Under the pieces are notes generated by a model. The model did no database searches. It was not told the DNA's origin and saw only the letters and a list, made by a program, of their open reading frames with translations. A stretch of DNA of 64,000 nt from Saxidomus purpurata (taxonomy: Eukaryota; Mollusca; Bivalvia; Venerida; Veneridae): positions 26,475,195-26,539,194 of the forward strand of contig JAFMSR010000019.1 of assembly GCA_022818135.1 (NCBI GenBank), in the 5' to 3' direction. Below are positions 33,006 through 45,751 of the stretch, piece after piece; positions within the stretch are counted from its first letter, which is position 1; each line of letters opens with the position of its first letter. Position numbers and translations under genes: made by a program.

Positions 33006-33180
33006 AAGCTCAAAGTCATCTGATAGAGGCGCAAATATATTTGAAAATGTTCCAGGTGTCTTACCAAATGTTTTAGGATGTGTTGTATCAATGTTTTTAT
33101 CAATTTTGTAGGTGTTTAATCACATACAATTTCAATTTTCTAGCAAAATTTACCCAAGTCGAGAAAACATGTCCGCCATG

Positions 33181-36100
33181 AGTTTACCCACAATGCTAAA
33201 AAAGTTGCGACTGTACGCATATAATAACAATTTATAGAGAAATACTTATTTTATCATTACCCAGGATTTTGTCTCCATATACAAAGACAGAAAACGTATG
33301 TTTTATTATGCCATAAACAACGCGGGAAGGTATATGTCGTCAAAATGACGTAATATTGTACAAAATGACGTTAAATAGATATCCGCGTAAAAAATAGCGT
33401 TTTGCATTTATTCACCTTCTGTAATAGCTAGTCATGTTAGAATCGAAATAATTTCCTTTCTAGCATTATTATAATCTAATAAACAGCTCTTTGTCGTTCT
33501 GATGCGCAGTTAAAAAACACCTAGGCCTCCGGCTTTCGTGGTTAATTACTGTGCATCAACATTCCAAATCACTGTTTAAGAATACAGACATTGTCCCGCG
33601 CAATTTTAAGCATCCTATCAATGAAATAACAAATAAAATGCATTTTGGGCATGAAATAGGCATTTGTATGGACTCGTCCGACATTGAATATGATGCAATA
33701 TTCACCCGAATAGATTAATGTTAACCTCGGCTGTCGCCTCGGTCAATATTACTCCCTTCTGTATATCACATCACATAATATTTAATGCCTCCATAATTAT
33801 ATAGTGTACATATCAAATAACTATTCGATAAGAAAGATAAATGCCGTGTCACGCAGGGCATTGATATTTATTTAAATTTTAAAGCAATGTCAAGTGCTCT
33901 AAAAATATCACTTAAACAAACAGCCTCACACATTTAACATCGGTTACCTCAGTGTGAGAGAATATTGTTGCATATCTTAGTAAACGTAACTTTACGGGGT
34001 ATCAGTTATTTTGAAAACAAAATCATACAGAGGCGTATAAGCAACAAAAAATTATTCTACTGTAGAAGCGTATTTTCTAATTAAAATCGGAAATAGATTA
34101 ATACGTGTGTACTAGTTTGGTTCCCTACTTCTTATAGTATGTTACGTAGTAATAATGGGAAGGAACTCCAGACTACGTGTGTACAGGCAACACTATTTAC
34201 TTTTGTTACGAACGGCTCAGAGTAAATTAGTGAAGACATAACGCACATTCATAAAGTGTAAAACATGTACAAGACCAATAATCAATTGCCTTTTTTCGTA
34301 TGAAGTTGACGTTTAACGAAAGTATTTATTCCTGTTCAACCTCACATAAACATCATACAAAAATTATAATAAATTATGTTTTATAATATTTATCATGTCA
34401 TAGTTAACACGGCAATTGTTGCAACAACTTTTAAAGTCAAGTAATCAATTTTGACGGAAAATTACTGGTATAATGTATTTTTATTATTTTAGAGTGTTAT
34501 CGTTAATACCAGAACATCCATTGACAAATACCCCAAGATAAAAAAAATATTTTAGATTTCGGGGAATAGAGCTAGACAAAAAATATGAAAGCAGTAAATA
34601 TTCGAGTATATATATAGCCTAGCCGACAGGCTAGATGATAAATTGTATTAAACCTCTTAGTAAACTATTTTAGCCTTTTTTCTTATAAGAGTTTTGGTGA
34701 CAAAGGGCGGAAATTTGTAAGAAACAAGTGGGCAAATAATTACAAAATAGAAGTGTATGGACTCTATCCCAGTGTAAAGTAAATATTACATAGCTCTACC
34801 ATCAATATTTTGTCAGTGTGTTTTTATTAGCAGGTGTCACTTTATGTCGCGTTCCGTCAGGGCTATCGCAAGTGTGTACATCGCCATCTTTGCTTCGTGT
34901 TCGCCCGATAGATTATTAAACACGAGGCGATGGTCCAAACGATACACCGTAAATCAAATACCATTGTATCTCAGCATATCTTATATTAATCTAATCAATC
35001 TTTCAATCAGTCTGCATTATTTACATACTTACTATATTATGAAGTGATACATTTTTTTACGTTAAATATAAAACTATAGATAAACATAAGTAGGACTTGG
35101 GAGGGGGACTTCCTACATCTAGCAGATTATAATAATGTGTTCAATAAACGTAATATTATCAATAAATATAATTTTAAGGAACAATTTTAGAAATAATATA
35201 CTTTTTATTTAAATTTTGTGAAAGTTTTATGAAAGTTGTAGGTGAGAGTAGAGGCATAGCATAAGACGCAATGTTACCATAGGAACAGAAGATGAAACAA
35301 ATACAGAGTACTGTAAATCATGAAAATACTAGTATTCGAGAGAACTTCATTTTGCGTTTATTCGTGAATGCACTCCTTCGTTAATTCATCATTTTGCTAA
35401 TTCAAAATTCTCTGGAAATGATCGATATTGTACAGTGTGGACCAGCGGTATCACTTGTTCGCGAATTCATCGCCTCGCGAATTGACATGGAGATCGAAAA
35501 TCACGAACTTTTTGACTCGCTAATACAAAGTGCTTTACAGTATGTCCTTTATATGGATCTTATTTTTGCTACGAGATAATCAGATAACTATTACGATATA
35601 TATCATTAACATTTAACTAAACACAATGTACTTTTAAGTTTTCTGAAAAAAAAAATCCTATAAGTTTAAAATTTCCAGAAAATATTATTCCGTTTAGTTA
35701 CATTACTAATTCGATATTATTTTTGCGCTATTGCTCTGAGCTGCCGTTAGTTTGACTGATATCCTATTAAGCTATCACGATTCTGACAAATCATCTTGAT
35801 ATATCTGAAAAGACAATCTCAACAGCCGTAAGTTTTGCGGGAAATAAAATATCATATCCCGAAAATACAATATGTTTGCTACTTCAGACAGAGAAATATT
35901 TTCCTTGAAACTTGACAGTGTTACGGTGCAACGACCGCTTTATCTTGTAACAGTTTTCAGAAGTAACGCGAATGTTTGCACTGAAAGATTTTCAGGAAAT
36001 AAAAACCATATTTAAACTTATGTGTGTATTTAGAAAAAAAAATAACACACAATAGAATATTATTGCGATAGCTACCTGGCAATATGGCTTTCAAAACCTA

Positions 36101-36850
36101 TTATCGACATTTCAGTGTGAGCAAGTGTGTAAAATTCAATGTTCGTATTAAGCAACGTATTCAGTTTGCTTTAGATTTATAAGACTTTAACCCTGAGTAA
36201 CTAGGTGTTATGGTAAACTTAAGCTGATACAAGCGAGAGGTTAATCAAAGGTTCAATGACGTCATTTCCTGTTTGTATTTTGGCCATGATTATTGGGAAC
36301 ATGTATTTTGCAAGTGAGCTGTGAAAGTTATGACAGAAAGAAAGCAGAACGCAAGGCATATAGTATAGTGTTCATGATCAATTTATCAGCATCTGGTTTT
36401 CAGAAAATTGTTATCGTGTTAGATAAACAAAGGCGTTAAGTTACTTCAATGTTCAAATACTTAAGCATGAGTCGGTTAAGCTGAAATTAAACTAAATCAA
36501 CACTTGTAAATGTATATAGGTCGGCCTGAGTCACCCAGTCGCCTAATGTAACGAAACGTGTGAAATCGACATACTACTCTCTAACGTATGAGTTAAGGCC
36601 ACCTTCTGAAAACTTAAACATGGGTCTGAGGTTACAGGTGGCATACATGTAGTAATATTACAGGATTCATTTCTACTTATGTACTAATGTACTGGGTTTC
36701 ACTCCGCTTGTTTACATTAACAGCGTGGTCTTTATTCGGGGGGTCTTTAATACAATGTTAACCATAGGTGGATATGCAACAAAATAATTTATTTGTGTGC
36801 AACAAAATAATCTTATTTGTTGTGGAAAAAGTATGTTGTTGTTTAGATTG
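33181..36850. other. Intergenic sequence, no gene recognised
   Basis: AT-rich. Around 34845-34950 an imperfect inverted pair occurs (GCTTCGTGTT / AACACGAGGCGATGG). Near 35100-35180 there is a MITE fragment with CTACATCTAGCAGATTATAA and GTGTTCAATAAACGTAA. A block with CGCGAATT words lies at 35340-35520. None is coding. Confidence 0.45.
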
Positions 36851-36854
36851 TTTA

Positions 36855-36910
36855 CAGTCCCGCTCGACCGTGGGATTTCTCTCTTATTGAACTTGCCAAG
36901 ACCCAAGATA
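36855..36910 (-). repeat. SINE tail fragment
   Basis: AGTCCCGCTCGACC...GGGATTTCTC...CTTGCCAAGAC matches the far end of the SINE at 37540-37872 (AGTCCCGGCCGACC...GGATTTCTCC...CTGCCAAGAC). Confidence 0.6.
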
Positions 36911-37539
36911 ATATGTATCATACATTTCTTCCGTTATATGTTGAGTAAATGAAAATGAAACACTATCTTCTGAAATCAATAAACAATTGGGAAATGTAAG
37001 CTACATGTAAATAAAGATAACACATATTTGTATGTCCACAGTAAAGTGTATTTGAAAATATAGGACTTTTCAAACATTTACACTCGAAGCAGACGACAAA
37101 TACAATGTCCTCTAATCAGGAGTTACTAAGCCTTTTTTATTCTGCAAAATATCTTGCATTCTGGTGAAGAAGTCCTACTTTTTGTATGATAGTTTGAGCT
37201 TATATATTTTAAAAAACTAGCAATTTTTGTTCGCCCCAAAGAGGATGGCATATACTCGCCACTTATCCCGTCCATCTGCCCGTCCGAATATTTCTTTTCC
37301 TGAGCATACATGTGAATCAAAAAGTACTAAAGACATTAAGATCTAGCTTACCCAATTGAATTGTCTCCTTTTATGTAACCAGTAGCAGAACTCACACAGT
37401 ATCTGAGGGCTTAATTGGATACGTCACACACTGACAGAGGACTTTGAGAGGGGGTGTAGTGACCAGGAACCGGAAATCTAGCTGACCCCATTTTTTAATT
37501 ATCAATTATCTCCCTTTATTATTAATTTTACTAACTAGT

Positions 37540-37872
37540 CATAGTCCCGGCCGACCCTAGGATTTCTCCTCGGGTGAAACTGCCAAGACTCCTGACAGGC
37601 TCAGATTTAAGAGACAGATGCAGATACAAGTGTATCCGGGTACCAGACCATTACTCTTTACGAATGGAACCCTTGGTTCTTTTACGTACCCCGGGGTATA
37701 GCACCGATACACGCGAGACTACCTCGGGGTTTCTAACTAGTTCATCTGTATATGGGTTGGAAACACTGAAAAGCGTTTCTGAAATTTCCAGTGCCCCGGC
37801 CGGGATTCGAACTGTGGACTTCCGGAATAATAGGCCAAAGCAAGCGCTAACCACTAGACCACCGCGCCACCC
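37540..37872 (-). mobile_element. Full-length tRNA-derived SINE
   Basis: The minus strand begins GGTGGCGCGGTGGTCTAGTG (A box) with B box CAGTTCGAATCCCGGC. A non-tRNA body of about 250 bp follows, ending in a tail shared with 36855-36910. Longest and best preserved SINE in the window. Confidence 0.8.
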
Positions 37873-38893
37873 TAAAGTGTCTCTCTTTATGAAATATGTT
37901 TTTTCTGGAGCATAAATCGAAAACTTTGTAAGGGATCGGACAACGACAGAGGAAATAGAGAGTGAGTGCAATAATTAAGAACCATAACTCTCATTGACTC
38001 ATTTTGTGCCCGAAACATGAAACAGATTTTCTTAATCTTAGACATAGTGAGAAAAGATATTTAGAGGAAGTTTAGCGTCTAATAACCTTTACTTTACCGT
38101 GTCCCCCTTGAATGATCTCCCTTTATCATGGGAAATTATGTATGTAGGGAACATAGCTCAAAGAAAGTTGAACAGATTTACATAATTGTCAGCACTGTGA
38201 AAAAGGAATATTATATTCATCAAGGTGTAACCGATTCGCTTGTACACATGTACATTTAGGAAATAATCAGTATGTCCCTGTATTTTTACAGCTGAATAAA
38301 ATACAGCCAAGAGTTCGAATGCGTTGTATAAATTAAGATACAAGTGCGTAATAGAAAATATATGAAACGCGGCCACTTGTGTTAGAAAGAACATTAAGTT
38401 ATATTTTAATATGCTATTACTATTTTTTATTTCTTAATGTAACAAATTGATGGAAGTCCTATAGAATGACCAAAATTTTAGTATTTTAATGAAATCTTGT
38501 CATGGTTTTATATATCATTTTGTTTATCGTGGAGACGAGAACTTTCATAGTATCTTCAATAGCAAATCCTATTTATTTTCAACCGGGCTTCAATAAATTC
38601 CTCCTGTATTTACCTTTACACGCTCGCACTATTCAATCCTAATCGTTATCAAAAAAAGTACTTGACAAACCGCTGGTGTCTCTGACTAGGATGTTTTAAA
38701 TATTTCACCACAATCATTTGGGTCCAGGTTGTGTATGATAATGATAACCGATATCTTAAGTATTTTCTTGACTGTGGCAACGACAAAGTTATGCGAAAAT
38801 GTATTAATATAGTCTTAAACTAGAGTTACAGATTTATCCTGATTGACACATTTGTGAATCGTATCAGATAAACTAAATCTTCATTGCTTGACT

Positions 38894-39008
38894 ATAGTCC
38901 GATTTTGAGCATTAAGCCGTGACTGTATTTTCACCTTATTGTAAAACAACGGTAAAAACCGTGAAAGGATAATGGTCGAAGCTCAAGGATCAAATTCTGA
39001 CTATACTT
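38894..39008 (+). repeat. Direct repeat pair, copy 1 (partner 39448-39570)
   Basis: Shares ATAGTCCGATTTTGAGCA, CCGTGACTGTA and AACAACGGTAAAAACCG with the copy at 39448, about 554 bp away. Non-coding. Confidence 0.7.
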
Positions 39009-39186
39009 GGCAGAATCTAATCTAGGTCATAAAATATTGTCGTTTTTGAACAATGTCACGAGAATATGCTAATAAATTTAATGATCAAAGCTAACAAATT
39101 TCACTTGATGTAGGCACTAGAATGGTGCGTTTTCTCTGAATGTCTCACAGATAGAAGTGCCGAACGGCTTACAGGAGGATATTAAT

Positions 39187-39246
39187 TAAATATCATTTAG
39201 GATATCATAAAAAATCGACCTCCACATGACATCCTAAATGATATTC
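39187..39246. repeat. Hairpin, 20-bp arms
   Basis: AATATCATTTAGGATATCAT and ATGACATCCTAAATGATATT pair with one mismatch around a 17-bp loop. It lies between the two copies of the direct repeat. Confidence 0.8.
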
Positions 39247-39447
39247 ATACAAAAATGTTTACCTTTTCATGACCAAGGTTCAGTCACTGCTGTATGACAA
39301 AAGCACCCGCCTGATATTTTACAGGTCAGTCATAGTCTACGTTTCTACGCGACAGTACTATATTGCACTAATAAACCAGAGTAACCGGGATTGCGATTGG
39401 GCGTATGAAAACCCTCGGAATTTATCGATCACTATGTTGATGTTACA

Positions 39448-39570
39448 CATATAGTCCGATTTCGAGCACTGAGTCGTGAATGTACTTTTATCTAATTGTT
39501 AAACAACGGTAAAAACCGAGGCACACAAAAAGGTTGTAGCTGTAGGGTCAAACGAGACTAAAATGATTAA
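39448..39570 (+). repeat. Direct repeat pair, copy 2
   Basis: Shares ATAGTCCGATTTCGAGCA and AACAACGGTAAAAACCG with the copy at 38894. Confidence 0.7.
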
Positions 39571-40322
39571 GTCTTTCATGAATGTTATGATGATAATAAT
39601 AGAAAATTTGCGTCTGGATGTACAGTATGTCTTTTCTCATAGTTGGGGATGTTTGGTTCTAATAATTGGTACAGGTGCGTTCGATGGTGTTTAGGCATTA
39701 TCGTTATTTTATTGAATTTTATTTACTTTTGATATCAGAAGAGCTCTTCCACCTTTAAAAAACAACTAATGTCAATTTATTTTCTAGCTCCCTGACAGTT
39801 ATTTAGTAATGAAGTCCAATGAGGAATTTTAATCAATTTGATGGTCAAAAGGTGGCGGAGAAGTGACTACACCCTGAGTATCAAGCTGAAACGTTCTCCG
39901 ACATCACATATGCCTCAATGCATGCATTTCAATTCTTGTTTATGCATACATTCTATACAGAATAAAGAAAGATTGATAAATAACATGACGATTTAAAAAA
40001 GGAACAAAATGTTAAACGCCTTATCGAGCGCCCTGCCATTAAGAACCATTGTTTACGATACAATCCGGACATCTTATCACCAAGCACATCACGTAAAAGT
40101 CATTTAAAATATCAAAATAATTTGTAGATAACGGCTTGTCGGTCTCTGCATTTTAGTTTAAGATGTTAACGTTACTAAATGATGCATGTAATTTTGTGAT
40201 TTACGTATATAAAATCAGTCAGGACCGTTAGACTAGTTTTGTATTTCTATGGTGACTATAATTTTTACTACCGATCAATCCGTGTAAAAGAGGAGAAGGA
40301 TAAACAAATAATAATTTGAAGC

Positions 40323-40431
40323 ATGACAAGGAAATTAAGTTCAACGCGGAGCCACAAAGACGGAGTGAATACAGTCACTTTGGTGTTATATTTTATAATA
40401 GCATGGACCTTCTCTGTAGAAGCGATATCAG
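40323..40431 (+). CDS. Orphan signal-peptide exon
   Basis: ATG opens MTRKLSSTRSHKDG, a hydrophobic core VTLVLYFIIAWTFSVEAIS follows, and the exon ends in phase 1 at a strong donor (TCAG, then GTAAGATT). Basic N-terminus, hydrophobic core and phase-1 exit are the same design as exon 1 of the minus-strand EGF gene. No partner exon was recognised nearby; the AMOP exon at 60043 would accept phase 1. It may be an alternative first exon or the start of an unseen gene. Confidence 0.5.
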
Positions 40432-40716
40432 GTAAGATTATGAGAAACATTCTAACGTATCAACTATGTTACTGTACAAGTACTATTTTTGGCGGTAGTT
40501 TTATTTTGGCTATATGGTTGCGCCCAATCTAAACACCGCCTTTATAAATCACCGTAGTTATAAGTTAGCGCCTTCACGTAAATTCTGATTGGCAGCTTCA
40601 ATGAATTATTTAGATAATTAAATCCCGTATACACGATCCGAAAAACGGAAATGTATTTAATTTTCGTACAGAATTAGAGAAGTAAACATAACATAATTTT
40701 GATACAACTGCTTTAA

Positions 40717-40995
40717 TACAGAAGTAGAAGCAATGAAAGTCATTGCCAGGTACGACAAGAAAGGTAATCACTCATTGGTGAAAGCAATGCTAAGTTAGAG
40801 ATTAAGCACTTAATTCAGAAGCAATGAAAGTAATTGCCAGGTACGACAAGAAAGGCAATCACTCATTGGTGAAAGCAATGCCAACTTAGAGATCAAGCAC
40901 TTAATTCAGAAGCAAAGAAAGTCGTTGCCAGGTACGATAAGAAAGGCAATCACTCATTGGTGAAAACAATATGAAGTAAGAGATGAAACACTTAA
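40717..40995 (+). repeat. 91-bp tandem repeat, three copies
   Basis: The unit contains AGAAGCAATGAAAGT, ATTGCCAGGTACGACAAG and AATCACTCATTGGTGAAA; copies start near 40719, 40813 and 40904. Stops interrupt all frames, so it is non-coding. It lies 0.3 kb downstream of the orphan signal exon. Confidence 0.85.
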
Positions 40996-42184
40996 TAGTG
41001 CTTTACCTGTCATTTACATTTTTTACACCACACATTCATTGATGAATGACGAACAACAATACAGTCATAAATAAATTTTAAAATATTGCCATAATATAAT
41101 TGCGGACACGATATCGCACAGCACATTTGAGTACCTGGACCTTGACACAAAAAATTAATAGAGCAATAAGTCTAAAAACAATCAGGGAGGTAAGCAGCAT
41201 AAGAATACATAAAAGATCAAATCTGGAAATAGATATTGGAAACGCTACCGTTAAGTGCAATGCAAATACCGAACATCAAAGAGATGAAACATAATAAAAC
41301 AAATGGTGCAGCTTAAGGTATAATCAAATGTTATGTGACTGGATTGTTATATCTCAGAATAAAAACGTAATTTCGAAGATCAGACTTGTTATTTATATCT
41401 TTTGCTATACGGGACAGCTCCTTGTAATGGATTTGATTCTGTAGTGAATGACAGATAAAGTGTAATTTCATGAACTGAGTCACATAACACAGCGGGGGTG
41501 TTTGACTTTTTGTTGATTTATTTTTTTGAATGTGCGCAAATTTTTTGTCCCCCCCCCCCTATTTTTGCCGTTTGAAGTGTTAATAATGCGATAACTAGAT
41601 AAAAGTGTGACAAATATAAATAATTCTAATATGTTAAGTGGTTTGGCTCACATGAAGCGAAATATAACACTTTTTTTGTCTACACTTTGACTTGCAACTG
41701 CAACATTTTTTCAGGAAATAAACTCGTGTGTGTATAAAAAACTATACAAGTACATGTACCACTATCAACTTATGTACTAGATAAAGTGTGTCCAGAGTCT
41801 AGGACACTATTTTATCGTTTTATAATTGTTTCTGTTGTGTTTTCAAACTAAAAATCTAAAGGTTTTATTGATATAACTTAAATATGATTTTAAAATGTAT
41901 CAATCATATAACTTAGTCAACACTATTTACAAAATGTGCTCGTTATGCCGTCCAAATTGTGTTATAATAGCCTTGCGTATTGTTTTAAGCGTTCAGCTCC
42001 ATTGAAAACTCTTTACTAATTCAAATCTTTATAAATGTCACTTAAAAAGGCACACCTAAAACTGGGCGCAATTATGACGATTAGTAATGCATTAATTGAA
42101 AGGATCGTCTACAAACAACGTAATATTGGAAAACACTTACAGAAAATGCTGATGAATTAGTGACATAAGCCCTCATGTCGTTTT
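40996..42184. other. Non-coding sequence before the segmental duplication
   Basis: Nothing recognised apart from a run of about 11 C at 41549. Confidence 0.45.
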
Positions 42185-42301
42185 ATTAACCCTGCTAACA
42201 GATTTTGGATCAAAGGAAGAATGCAAAAAAGGAAACATAAAATATTGTCCTTGAAAATTGCACTTATTTTATCATTTACCTAAAGTTCGCTTTTTTGTAC
42301 A

Positions 42302-42475
42302 CTTTAAAGGGACAATCGCTGCATCTTGATATCGATACTGACGATACTGTACAGCTTGAACTCTGAGGTGAAAATATAATACTTGCAATTACCTAATATA
42401 TGTAAAACTTTAATTAGTATTTATTTATTTGAAGTCATTTAATTTGACACCAGAATCAGAGATTGCCTCTTTAAG
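42302..42475. repeat. Short MITE in copy A (partner 51754-51920)
   Basis: Ends CTTTAAAGGGACAATCGCTG and AGAGATTGCCTCTTTAAG are inverted relatives of each other. About 174 bp, no ORF. Confidence 0.7.
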
Positions 42476-42734
42476 TAGAGTATCAGCTAGTTACAACGTG
42501 TATGTTACTTTAATGATCCCCTCTCCCACAAACTGGATTCAAATTAGATAACGTCGGAAGCATAAATAACATAATATTTGCAAGTTGTACTAACTAACCT
42601 TAAAGTATAAGTTATATATTCTAGTCATCATCGGTAAAATCAGTCTTTTGACATATGTTGTAGTACCGTAACATTTAATATGTAAAATGTGGTAGATAGC
42701 GATTAATTGGAACTTTATATCAGTTATATTTGAA

Positions 42735-42836
42735 GAATATAATCTGCTAAATGTAGAGGGTGTCCCCTTTATGTAATCTGCTAGATGTAGGAGTGCCCCT
42801 TTGCATGATTTGCTAGATGTATGGAGTGCCCCTTTA
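42735..42836. repeat. Stacked MITE ends, three tandem copies
   Basis: ATCTGCTAAATGTAGAGG, ATCTGCTAGATGTAGGAG and TTTGCTAGATGTATGGAG, each followed by TGYCCCTTT, lie in tandem at about 33-bp spacing. Equivalent in copy B at 52285-52380. Confidence 0.7.
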
Positions 42837-43796
42837 ACTCGCCAGCCGTTATCGAACCGTTCATAAATAATGCAACCTTCATTTCTGAAGTCTGTTCCAC
42901 CTAAATTTGGATCAGTGGTTTTTCAGTGTCGGTGCTTGTCATTTTGCCTTTTTATAGCTTTATACCCCCAGTTTTGGCCTTGTGACTATAAGGTATAAAA
43001 TCATAGTAACCATACTACATTTCAAACACTGTAGACAATTCAACTGAAAAATGTGCTAATAACAACTGTAAAACTGCGCTATGGAAAAATAGTGCAAGTC
43101 TTACAAGATCAAGCTGCTGGTTGAATATAGCATAGTATAAGACCACTTACAAATCAAAGCGCTGTGAGCGCTGAAGGCCTGGGGGCTATAGGTTAACCTC
43201 CCCGAAAAACAACTTTTCACCTACGTGTTCTGCGTTGAATCTTACCTAAAGCGCGGGTCGAAATGTGCAGAGGACGAAATTCAATATATGACACAGAATG
43301 AATGATTCACAAATATATGGGTGACAGGGAAGTTTGTTTTATTATAAAATGTACGTTAAATGAAAAATAATCACATAGTCAACATTATAAAATGTTTAAG
43401 CCAGTACAAATAATTCGATCTGCGCTTTGTACAACTTCAAGCGATATGATCTGATGATGTGGATCGAAAATTATTGTGTACCAATGACAAGACCTTGAAA
43501 CAGAAATAAACAAAGCAATACCAGCAATGAAATATAGTACAGTACAATGTCTATAACAGAGAAAACCAAAAATGATTCTGGGTTACCTTGTAGATGTAAT
43601 CAGTGAAACCGTTCACTGGGCATCGACATGCAGCGTCCTCGATAAATGGCGGGTGAATTTGATCACGTTAGTTCCTTCTCGGGAATGTACGTAAATTATA
43701 TCTTTTTTTAGAGACATTTTTTTTAGGTAAATATATATGTTATCGTTCGTAAATAACAAAGTTGTCAATGAAATAACATCGGAAATTTGAAAATCA

Positions 43797-44378
43797 AACT
43801 ACAAACTCTTATATCGAGCTTCGTACGTTTTCGTAAATTTCCGTAAATATCCGTACTTTTCCGTGATATGCATATGATTATCTTCCGTAATCAGCTAACA
43901 GCGCATTAATTTCTAAAACAGAAAAAAATGTGTAATGCAGCCCGTAAGCTATATACCTTCCTGCAGTCGTTTGAAGTTTTATGTACTATTTTTATTTGTA
44001 ACATGTTCTTATCATATGCGGCATTCAAACAGAAGATTGATCTGGTCTGTCTTGCACTACTTTCGCATAGCGCATGTTTACAGTTGTTATTCGCACATAG
44101 CACGGCTAAAATTCTTGCAGAGTTTGAAATGTGGTATACTAACCTAGGCCGTGGGGACTTTCAGTCCCCAGGCCAAAAAACAGTGCAGACATCTTTACAC
44201 GATTGTAAAATACTTCATTTCTTACGGGCTCCATTACACAGTTTTTAACGGACTCCTGTTTTAGAAATTACTGCGCTGATAATGTCGGCTTACGCTGATT
44301 ACGGAAGATAATGCATATCACGGAAAACTAAGGATATTTATGGAACGTATGGAGCACAATATCAGACTTTGTAGTTTT
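43797..44378. repeat. Large inverted duplication inside copy A
   Basis: The left arm 43797-43950 is the imperfect reverse complement of the right arm 44220-44378 (for example ATCTTCCGTAATCAGC against GCTGATTACGGAAGAT). The spacer is about 270 bp. Copy B has only the right-arm orientation (52741-52905). Confidence 0.8.
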
Positions 44379-45751
44379 TCCAGCGTTCACAGTGCTTTAA
44401 TTGTGATTTAATAAATTCAGGCTGACATTACTCATAACTATCTTGACTGCTGTCAAACATCACAAGTCTTGCAGTGTTAACAAAGGTCAAAACTTCATAA
44501 GCAGATACATAACCAATCTAATAAATTTACCACAGCAACACTATAATATTTAAACAGCTGTTTCTATGTAATCTAGTAATATTGTCTTTACTAACTCCAT
44601 ACACATATGGCATTACATTTAATCATTTTATTACATGCAACTTTAAAGATCTAAAGATAAAACTGGGATATTTTTACTACATATGATGAAAAGTAATGGA
44701 TTTGTAGACTAACTTGTACGAAGGAAGGCGTGTAACGCCCATTTGCACTTGTTTCAGTAACATCATTTTTCTCTTTGCAAGCATTGTCTGTATTTTGTTT
44801 AAATCTCGCTTCAGAATTAATGGACTGTTAAAGAAATGTAAGTTTTGTAAAAGATGTTTTATGTCTGAGGTTACGTATTACATCAATAAACTAATAAGGC
44901 TATCTGAATGTCACGGTATAATATTTTACTGAAACCTTAATCCTGCGACCGGACACCATTTAGAATTGCATAATCTAACGCCGCTTTGAAGCCCTTCCAA
45001 GCATTTAAGATAGCAGTTTTGAAAATAAACCGTCAATATTTTGAACCAGAATTTCTCAATCGCTCGTAAACCAAAATCATTGAGACCTATTTAGGCTACT
45101 TTGATTTTGATATGAACACGATAACTATCTGTCTGGTCAGGTGGATATTCGATAATTTAGTTTTTTTATTATGCTTAAAGTACTTAAAGTATCTTTAAGT
45201 GTGACTACTCCCTTCAAGTCCCATGTTCTAATAAGTATTTTAGAGCTACGTCATTTTTTAAAACATTTACTCTGCTAACGCAAATGATCGTGCTTTGCAA
45301 CCATTGCAGATAATGATAAGTACTATTTGCTATTCAGTCCATTAAATAGTACACATTTAAACAAGTAGTAACACTGGTTAAAGTGAAGGCTCAACATATC
45401 CTTTTGTAAAAATTAAAGTTATAAGGTATTTTCCTTTAAGAATTTAAGTGGGTACAAAATGTCATCTTCTTGAGTCGACACTTCAACGTTATCACAACAT
45501 TTAAACGGACATTATTTTGTCGTATTTCAAATACCTTTCAGTTATAGTCAAAAGTTTTAATGCAGTCATGGATTGTTTTTAGACTTTTCTTCCAAATATG
45601 TTTTCACTAACATTCATTCTATGATGCATTTTTATCTTAAATCTCGTAAATACAAGAAGTCTTCATTTCGATGCTAAAAGTGATTTCCTTAAAATGCAAG
45701 AGATAAGACTGATACTTATATGAACGACTTGCTCCGCGTTGACCCATTCAG

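Larger units (their letters stand above)
28745..33180 (-). mobile_element. Degraded non-LTR retrotransposon (LINE), no RNase H seen
   Basis: Order on the minus strand: ORF1 (33005-31978), AP endonuclease (about 31545-30700), linker, reverse transcriptase (about 30100-29390), post-RT region and C-terminal Cys/His motif (to 28771). The layout is that of Jockey/CR1-type LINEs; the clade cannot be fixed by eye. Several frameshifts and stops, plus loss of the RT catalytic block, show it is dead. The outer ends are approximate and no target-site duplication was found. Confidence 0.85.
37873..40322. other. Intergenic sequence with short repeats
   Basis: Holds a direct repeat pair (38894, 39448) and a hairpin (39187). 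No gene recognised. Confidence 0.45.

Noticed and set aside
37574..37915. Open frames on both strands near 37.7 kb
   Set aside because: They fall within the tRNA-derived SINE.
44169..44380. Coding exon in the conserved A/B segment
   Set aside because: Shared sequence is due to duplication; stops in all frames and no domain.
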